Shown here: piece after piece, positions 59,895-64,000 of the stretch
Layout: each line of letters opens with the position of its first letter
How positions within the stretch are numbered: position 1 is the stretch's first letter
NCBI RefSeq assembly: GCF_030385785.1
Contig: NZ_JAUEDK010000001.1
Location: 151,055-215,054, forward strand
DNA from: Crenobacter oryzisoli
GTDB lineage: Bacteria; Pseudomonadota; Gammaproteobacteria; Burkholderiales; Chromobacteriaceae
Reading direction: 5' to 3'
DNA length: 64,000 nt
Notes under the pieces: model-generated
What the model was told of the DNA's origin: nothing
What the model saw: only the letters and a program-made list of their open reading frames with translations
Database searches by the model: none
Program-made: the position numbers and the translations under genes

Positions 59895-61628
59895 GTGATC
59901 ACGATTCTGGAAGCGAAGCGTGCCGGCTTATTGGGGAAGCAGGCGTTGCTACCCAACATCGTGGCGGGGGTTATCGTCGGGGTGGTCGCCCTGCCACTCT
60001 CGATGGCCTTTGCCATCGCTTCCGGGGCACGACCGGAACAGGGCCTGTACACCGCCATTCTAGGCGGTTTCATGGTATCCACCCTGGGCGGCAGCAGAGT
60101 ACAGATTGCTGGACCTACCGGAGCCTTCATCGCGATCTTGTCGGGGATTACGGCAAAGTACGGCATCGGTGGCTTGCAGGTGGCCACGCTCATGGCCGGT
60201 TTCATGCTCGTCCTGATGGGAATGGCGAGGATGGGGGGCGTGATCAAGTTCATTCCCGCGCCGGTCATCGTCGGGTTCACCGCCGGCATCGGCGTCATCA
60301 TCTTCGTCGGCCAATGGAAGGACTTCTTCGGTTTGCCCTCCGTGTCCGGCACGCATTTCCATGAGAAGCTGTGGCACCTGATTCAGGCACTTCCGCATCT
60401 GCATCCAGCCACCACCATCCTCGCGGTAGTCAGCCTGCTATTGGTCGTATTTACGCCCCGCATCCGAGGCTTGCGGCGCGTGCCCGGACCATTGGTGGCG
60501 ATGGTGGTCGCTACTGTGCTGCAAGCCCTCTTTCAGTTTCGGGGCGTTGCCACGATAGGTAGCGCTTTTGGCGGCATTCCGCATGGCCTACCCGGTTTTG
60601 CGCTGCCCTCGGTGACCGTGGCGCAAGTGATCGAGCTGATCGGGCCGGCGTTTGCGATTGCGATGCTAGGTGCGATCGAGTCGCTATTGTCGGCCGTCGT
60701 CGCGGACGGCATGACCGGCACCAAGCACGATTCCAACCAGGAGCTCATCGGGCAAGGCCTGGCCAATATGGCGACGCCGCTGTTCGGCGGCTTCGCCGCA
60801 ACGGGCGCGATCGCCCGCACCGCCACCAACATCCGCAACGGTGGCAACAGCCCTTTGGCAGGCATTACCCACACGCTGACGCTGGTGGTCATCGTGTTGT
60901 TTCTAGCGCCGCTGGCGGCGAACATTCCGCTGTCCGCGCTGTCGGCCATTCTGTTTGTGGTCGCCTACAACATGAGCGAGTTGAAGCACTTCGCTCATAT
61001 GCTCCGTCGTGCTCCTCTTGCCGATGTGGCCATCCTGCTGATCACCTTTTTGCTGACCGTTTTCACCGACTTGGTGCTAGCCGTTAACATCGGCGTGACG
61101 CTCGCCATCCTGCAGTTCCTGCGTCGCATGTCGACGGCCGTCGAAGTGCAACAGCTAAGTGAGCAGGAGCTGAAACTGGAGCTCTTTAATCAAGGGCTGT
61201 CCGCTCTGCCTAAAGGAGTGCTGGTTTATGAAATCGCCGGACCATTCTTTTTCGGCGCGGTCGAAAACTTTGAGCGCGCCTTGCTGCAAACCCATACCGA
61301 TCCGTACATTCTGATTCTCCGGTTGCGGCGGGTGCCGTTCATGGATATCACCGGCCTGCAGACCTTGGAGGAAGTGATCGGCAAGCTGAGGAAGCGCGGG
61401 GTGCGGGTCATGCTTTGCGAGGCCAACCACCGGGTTCGTGGCAAGCTCGCCAAAGCAGGGGTTCTGGCGTTGCTAATGGAAGGTGACTACGCGGATGAAT
61501 TCCCGACGGTACTCGAGCGGGCCGATCAGGCTAGCCATGAACAAGGCAGCAACCCACACCGTTTAAGCGACTACGCACACAGCGTGCTCAAGACCAGCCA
61601 GCGCTTTTTCCACGGCCATGATGATTAG
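59895..61628 (+). CDS. SulP-family anion transporter with STAS domain
   Basis: A 577-residue SLC26/SulP permease: membrane domain (about 15-425; NIVAGVIVGVVALPLSMAFA, IAGPTGAFIAI) and a C-terminal STAS domain (about 440-550; GVLVYEIAGPFFFGAVENFE, RRVPFMDITGLQTLEEV). Substrates of such proteins include sulfate, bicarbonate and dicarboxylates; none can be chosen here. The start is taken as GTG 59895 because GGGGGAAGG lies just before it; an in-frame ATG at 59817 would read through the palindrome and has no ribosome site. Flanked by IS-bordered accessory genes. Confidence 0.85.
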   Translation: MITILEAKRAGLLGKQALLPNIVAGVIVGVVALPLSMAFAIASGARPEQGLYTAILGGFMVSTLGGSRVQIAGPTGAFIAILSGITAKYGIGGLQVATLMAGFMLVLMGMARMGGVIKFIPAPVIVGFTAGIGVIIFVGQWKDFFGLPSVSGTHFHEKLWHLIQALPHLHPATTILAVVSLLLVVFTPRIRGLRRVPGPLVAMVVATVLQALFQFRGVATIGSAFGGIPHGLPGFALPSVTVAQVIELIGPAFAIAMLGAIESLLSAVVADGMTGTKHDSNQELIGQGLANMATPLFGGFAATGAIARTATNIRNGGNSPLAGITHTLTLVVIVLFLAPLAANIPLSALSAILFVVAYNMSELKHFAHMLRRAPLADVAILLITFLLTVFTDLVLAVNIGVTLAILQFLRRMSTAVEVQQLSEQELKLELFNQGLSALPKGVLVYEIAGPFFFGAVENFERALLQTHTDPYILILRLRRVPFMDITGLQTLEEVIGKLRKRGVRVMLCEANHRVRGKLAKAGVLALLMEGDYADEFPTVLERADQASHEQGSNPHRLSDYAHSVLKTSQRFFHGHDD

Positions 61629-61632
61629 GCGG

Positions 61633-61830
61633 TTACTTAGTGTGGCCTGCTTTCGAAGTGCCGAGTTTGCTCTTGGTCGCGTATTCCACCCCATGCTGCT
61701 TCAGGTACTCCCGGATCAATTGGCGCACCACTTGGGATGGCGTCAGGTCCTGAGCCGCGCACAAGGCCTCAAAGGCCTTCTTTTTCTCCGGATCGATCAG
61801 CAGGGTAAGGCGGGCAGTTTTGCTTTCCAT
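61633..61830 (-). CDS. Ribbon-helix-helix DNA-binding protein
   Basis: A 65-residue CopG/Arc-type protein: beta strand ARLTLLID, helices PEKKKAFEALCAAQ and TPSQVVRQLIREYLKQ. Such proteins bind palindromic operators as dimers. A perfect palindrome lies 29 bases upstream of its start (61859-61879), which suggests autoregulation. It converges on the SulP gene with only four bases between stops; no toxin partner gene is adjacent. Confidence 0.82.
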   Translation of the reverse strand: MESKTARLTLLIDPEKKKAFEALCAAQDLTPSQVVRQLIREYLKQHGVEYATKSKLGTSKAGHTK

Positions 61831-61858
61831 GGCGAATGAGGCTGATGCGTGTTAATCC

Positions 61859-61879
61859 AATGCACATTATATGTGCATT
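61859..61879. promoter_or_regulatory. Perfect palindrome upstream of the ribbon-helix-helix gene
   Basis: Nine-base arms AATGCACAT and ATGTGCATT around TAT. It is positioned to cover the promoter of the 65-residue regulator. Confidence 0.6.
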
Positions 61880-61974
61880 GAGGGGGCGGAGCACTCATTT
61901 TGGCTGCACAGGATGCAGTCGCCATGCTGGCACTTCGTGATGGGCTCGCCGAGCAAGGGCCGCGTTGGCGAGTT

Positions 61975-62301
61975 TCAAACGGAATAGCAGAGCAGGAAAA
62001 GGCAGCCTGCAACGCTGTGAAACTGGTCATCGACAGTGCCTTGCTCCGCAACGCCTGCCCAGCCGGCCGTGAGCCGCTGCCCATGCTGAAAGGCTTCCCC
62101 TTCCAGCAAGAAGATGAACTCGGGGCCTGTATGTTCGTGGAAAGGAAACACGGCACCCGGAGCAAAGCGCACCAATTGTATGGCCCGGCCATTTGCTTTG
62201 CCCAGGTTCTTCACCTGCACCCCGCTGGCGACCTTGGAGTCCAGCCAGGGAATCGCCTGGCTATCGGTAAAAACGAACTTAGGCTCACTAGAATGGGGCA
62301 T
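61975..62301 (-). CDS. Cupin-domain protein
   Basis: A 108-residue single cupin (ChrR/anti-sigma-like cupin group): GKANGRAIQLVRFAPGAVFP, then FHEHTGPEFIFLLEGE with the metal-binding His-x-His and Glu. The final strand usually contributes another His, here QFHSVAGCLFLL. It may bind a metal or sense a small molecule. It lies between the ribbon-helix-helix gene and the second IS. The ATG is at 62301 with GGGAGCC upstream. Confidence 0.82.
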   Translation of the reverse strand: MPHSSEPKFVFTDSQAIPWLDSKVASGVQVKNLGKANGRAIQLVRFAPGAVFPFHEHTGPEFIFLLEGEAFQHGQRLTAGWAGVAEQGTVDDQFHSVAGCLFLLCYSV

Positions 62302-62483
62302 GATGTCTGGCTCCCTGTCTGATCTTCCCGACTGCCACCCGCAGGCGCACCGCTTTTCCTCACCATAACCGTCACCGATGCAAAGTCCCGATTGGACGGA
62401 GTAGGGAGCACTTCAAATCAGAAGCTGTCTTGAAAACCAAATTGCGAGAAAATCAAGCCATTTTGCATGACATGTAACAACCC

Positions 62484-62789
62484 TTGGCTTATCCAACCGA
62501 TCTGACTGAACAACAGTGGCACCTGATTGCACATCATTTCGAGGCTGCACATGGGCGCGGCCGGCCACCCAAGCACGACAAGCGGCTGATGGTGAACGCG
62601 ATGCTTTATCTGACGAAAAGTGGCTGCCAGTGGCGGATGTTGCCTACAGACTTCCCGCCTTGGCAGACGGTATACGACCACTTCAGCCGCTGGAACAAGC
62701 AAGGAGTCTGGGAACGTGCACTGGACGAACTGACGCGCGCCCATCGTCGCCAGAGAAAAAAAGTCGATGCCAAGCTATGGCATCGTTGA
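62484..62789 (+). CDS. IS427-like transposase, first frame (OrfA)
   Basis: 101 residues from a TTG start (AYPTDLTEQQWHLIAHHFEA), containing the N-terminal DUF4096-like DNA-binding part (GRPPKHDKRLMVNAMLYLTK, CQWRMLPTDFPPW). It ends shortly after an A7 run at 62756-62762. The catalytic half lies in another frame. Confidence 0.85.
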   Translation: MAYPTDLTEQQWHLIAHHFEAAHGRGRPPKHDKRLMVNAMLYLTKSGCQWRMLPTDFPPWQTVYDHFSRWNKQGVWERALDELTRAHRRQRKKVDAKLWHR

Positions 62790-63246
62790 TTCGCAAAGCG
62801 TGAAGACCGTGCTTGCCAGCGAAAGGATAGGCATCGACGGTGGCAAGAAAACCAAGGGGCGCAAGCGCCATATCGTCGTAGATGTCCTGGGGAATCTGCT
62901 CCACGTTCAGGTGCATGCCGCCAACGAGCATGACACCAAGGCCACCCCGTCACTGTTGGCGCGAGCGGTTGAAAAATGGCCGGCGCTACGGGCATTCTCA
63001 GCCGATGCCGGCTATCGCGGCACGACGGTGCAATTTGTGCAAAAGGTCCTGCACCGCCAGTGCCACATCTCGACCAGGATCAAGGATGGCTTTGCCGTGC
63101 TGCCGAAACGATGGATTGTGGAACGAACCTTGGCCTGGCTGGGCCACTTTCGCCGGCTGGCAAAAGATGTCGAGGTGCTGACGGCGACGGCCGAAAATTT
63201 CGTGCGCGTCGCCATGCTAAAAATAACGCTTGCCAAACTGCGGTAG
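62767..63246 (+). CDS. IS427-like transposase, second frame (OrfB)
   Basis: 159 residues beginning SYGIVDSQSVKT (first catalytic Asp), then DAGYRGTTVQF (second Asp) and KRWIVERTLAWLG (Glu). Joining to OrfA needs a +1 (or -2) shift at the A7 run, equal to losing one A. Either slippage at A7 makes the full enzyme or a single-base insertion has disabled it. Confidence 0.85.
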   Translation: MPSYGIVDSQSVKTVLASERIGIDGGKKTKGRKRHIVVDVLGNLLHVQVHAANEHDTKATPSLLARAVEKWPALRAFSADAGYRGTTVQFVQKVLHRQCHISTRIKDGFAVLPKRWIVERTLAWLGHFRRLAKDVEVLTATAENFVRVAMLKITLAKLR

Positions 63247-63265
63247 GCATTAACCAGACAGCTTC

Positions 63266-63708
63266 TCACTGCTGGAAGCAGAGCTTAAGGAAGCACTTGG
63301 AAACTTGCTTGCTCGCATTCCGCAGGGGTAATGGGGGTTGGCCCGGGCGCTGTTAAGGAACTTCGCCGCCTAACCAATGGGGGGCTGGTATCCAGTAGGC
63401 TGAGCCCGCCAAGTACAGTACAACGAACTAGATAACAGCTCAGAGTTCACCGGTCGGGCACTCACTGGATGGAGGAAGGTTAAGCCAGGCCGAACGTCAG
63501 TTCGGCCTGGCTTTGGTGTTTTTTGGGGTGATGCAGCGGGGTTAACGACCGGAATTGGGAATGGAACCATGGCTGGAAAGGCCGCCATTGGCGGCAGTCA
63601 GGTCAGTTTTGTAAAATAGCTCAAATTCATAATTAATTATTTATCAATGATTTGCCTGCTTTCCTGATCGCCTTTGTCCAGTTTCCTCCTTTTTTCCGCA
63701 AGCAAGTG
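63266..63708. other. Region between the second IS and the rRNA promoter
   Basis: 443 bases without a gene. It contains the terminator at 63484-63524 and, after it, an AT-rich stretch (about 63600-63690) typical of the UP-element region of rRNA promoters. Confidence 0.5.
63484..63524 (+). terminator. Intrinsic terminator upstream of the rRNA operon
   Basis: Twelve-base-pair stem GCCAGGCCGAAC / GTTCGGCCTGGC with a four-base loop, followed by TTTGGTGTTTTTT. No intact gene now reads into it from the left. Confidence 0.8.
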
Positions 63709-63737
63709 TTGACGCCGCCGGGGTCGGGGGGTATAGT
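63709..63737 (+). promoter_or_regulatory. rRNA operon promoter
   Basis: TTGACG (63709-63714), 17-base GC-rich spacer, TATAGT (63732-63737), followed by a GC-rich discriminator, as expected for a stringently controlled rRNA promoter. Confidence 0.85.
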
Positions 63738-63794
63738 TCGCCTCCTCTGCTGCTGACCCAGCAACGCCACGAAGCGACGCCGTCAGCAACAACC

Positions 63795-63805
63795 GCTCTT
63801 TAACA
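63795..63805 (+). promoter_or_regulatory. boxA antitermination site
   Basis: GCTCTTTAACA in the rRNA leader, matching the NusB/NusE boxA consensus. Confidence 0.85.
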
Positions 63806-63916
63806 GCACGAACAACCGATAGGTGTGAGAGCCTGGATTGATCAGGAGCTCATGCCGCAAGATTGAAGAACTCGTTTCTTTGAGCTTGCAGCCAAGTACG
63901 AAATTAGCGAAAGATT

Positions 63917-64000
63917 GAACTGAAGAGTTTGATCCTGGCTCAGATTGAACGCTGGCGGAATGCTTTACACATGCAAGTCGAACGGCAGCACGGACTTCGG
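63917..64000 (+). rRNA. rrs: 16S ribosomal RNA, 5' end
   Basis: The conserved AGAGTTTGATCCTGGCTCAG begins at 63924, which corresponds to E. coli position 8, so the mature end is near 63917. Only 84 bases are present. The ACACATGCAAGTCGAACGGC stretch agrees with betaproteobacteria of the Neisseriales. Confidence 0.96.

Larger units (their letters stand above)
62421..63265 (+). mobile_element. IS5-family (IS427-like) insertion sequence
   Basis: 845 bases with inverted ends GAAGCTGTCT-TGAAAACC (left) and, in reverse complement, GAAGCTGTCT-GGTTAATG (right). It is flanked by a three-base TCA duplication (62418-62420 and 63266-63268), typical TNA targets of the IS427 group. It carries two overlapping transposase frames. 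Confidence 0.9.

Overview
The window is a GC-rich chromosomal segment from a betaproteobacterium, most likely of the order Neisseriales (Chromobacteriaceae-like). This rests on the first 84 bases of a 16S rRNA gene at the right edge, the Pseudomonas-style aot-argR-aru arginine region, and the repeat families. It is ordinary chromosome for most of its length. The last 7 kb (about 57.8-63.3 kb) is accessory DNA bounded by two IS5-family insertion sequences and runs up to an rRNA operon.

Left part (0-6.3 kb): the N-terminus of a PAS-repeat sensor, an NCS2 purine permease, a small ABM-domain membrane protein, and a coupled pair of a secreted molybdopterin-oxidoreductase-fold protein without cysteine and a diguanylate cyclase. 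Arginine block (6.7-16.2 kb): ABC importer aotJQMP, the AraC-type regulator argR, and aruC-aruF-aruG-aruD of the arginine succinyltransferase pathway; aotO, aruB and aruE are not here. Then a LysR regulator diverges from a DUF1338 2-oxoadipate dioxygenase (HglS type). A YdiJ-type FAD/Fe-S D-2-hydroxyglutarate dehydrogenase follows, so two consecutive steps from 2-oxoadipate to 2-oxoglutarate sit side by side.

Middle (22-39 kb): a chemoreceptor, an NAPE-PLD-like metallo-hydrolase, the periplasmic molybdenum hydroxylase IorAB, a cysteine hydrolase, a DUF938 methyltransferase, a Braun-type lipoprotein with C-terminal lysine beside two L,D-transpeptidases, an RcnR/FrmR-type regulator facing the wreck of a dmeF-like cation exporter, a LysR/GST/flavoprotein group, and a broken alkB. 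A complete SUF operon (Rrf2 regulator, sufB, C, D, S, U, T and a Rieske ferredoxin) occupies 39.3-45.8 kb.

Right part (45.8-57.9 kb): a CLC-F-type fluoride/proton antiporter gene preceded by a clear fluoride riboswitch. The variable P3 stem-loop of this riboswitch is occupied by a copy of a dispersed palindromic repeat found elsewhere in the window. Then come a DMT exporter, a DUF2182/DUF1326 pair, a polyphosphate group (CYTH-CHAD, Ppx, PPK2), an ICMT-like methyltransferase, a Na/Ca-exchanger family protein, and a patatin gene cut by an IS. The accessory tail carries phnA, a SulP anion transporter, a ribbon-helix-helix protein with a perfect operator-like palindrome, a cupin, and a second IS. 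The rRNA promoter, boxA and 16S 5' end close the window. Two palindromic repeat families recur between genes. No tRNA gene, CRISPR array, prophage or plasmid function was seen.
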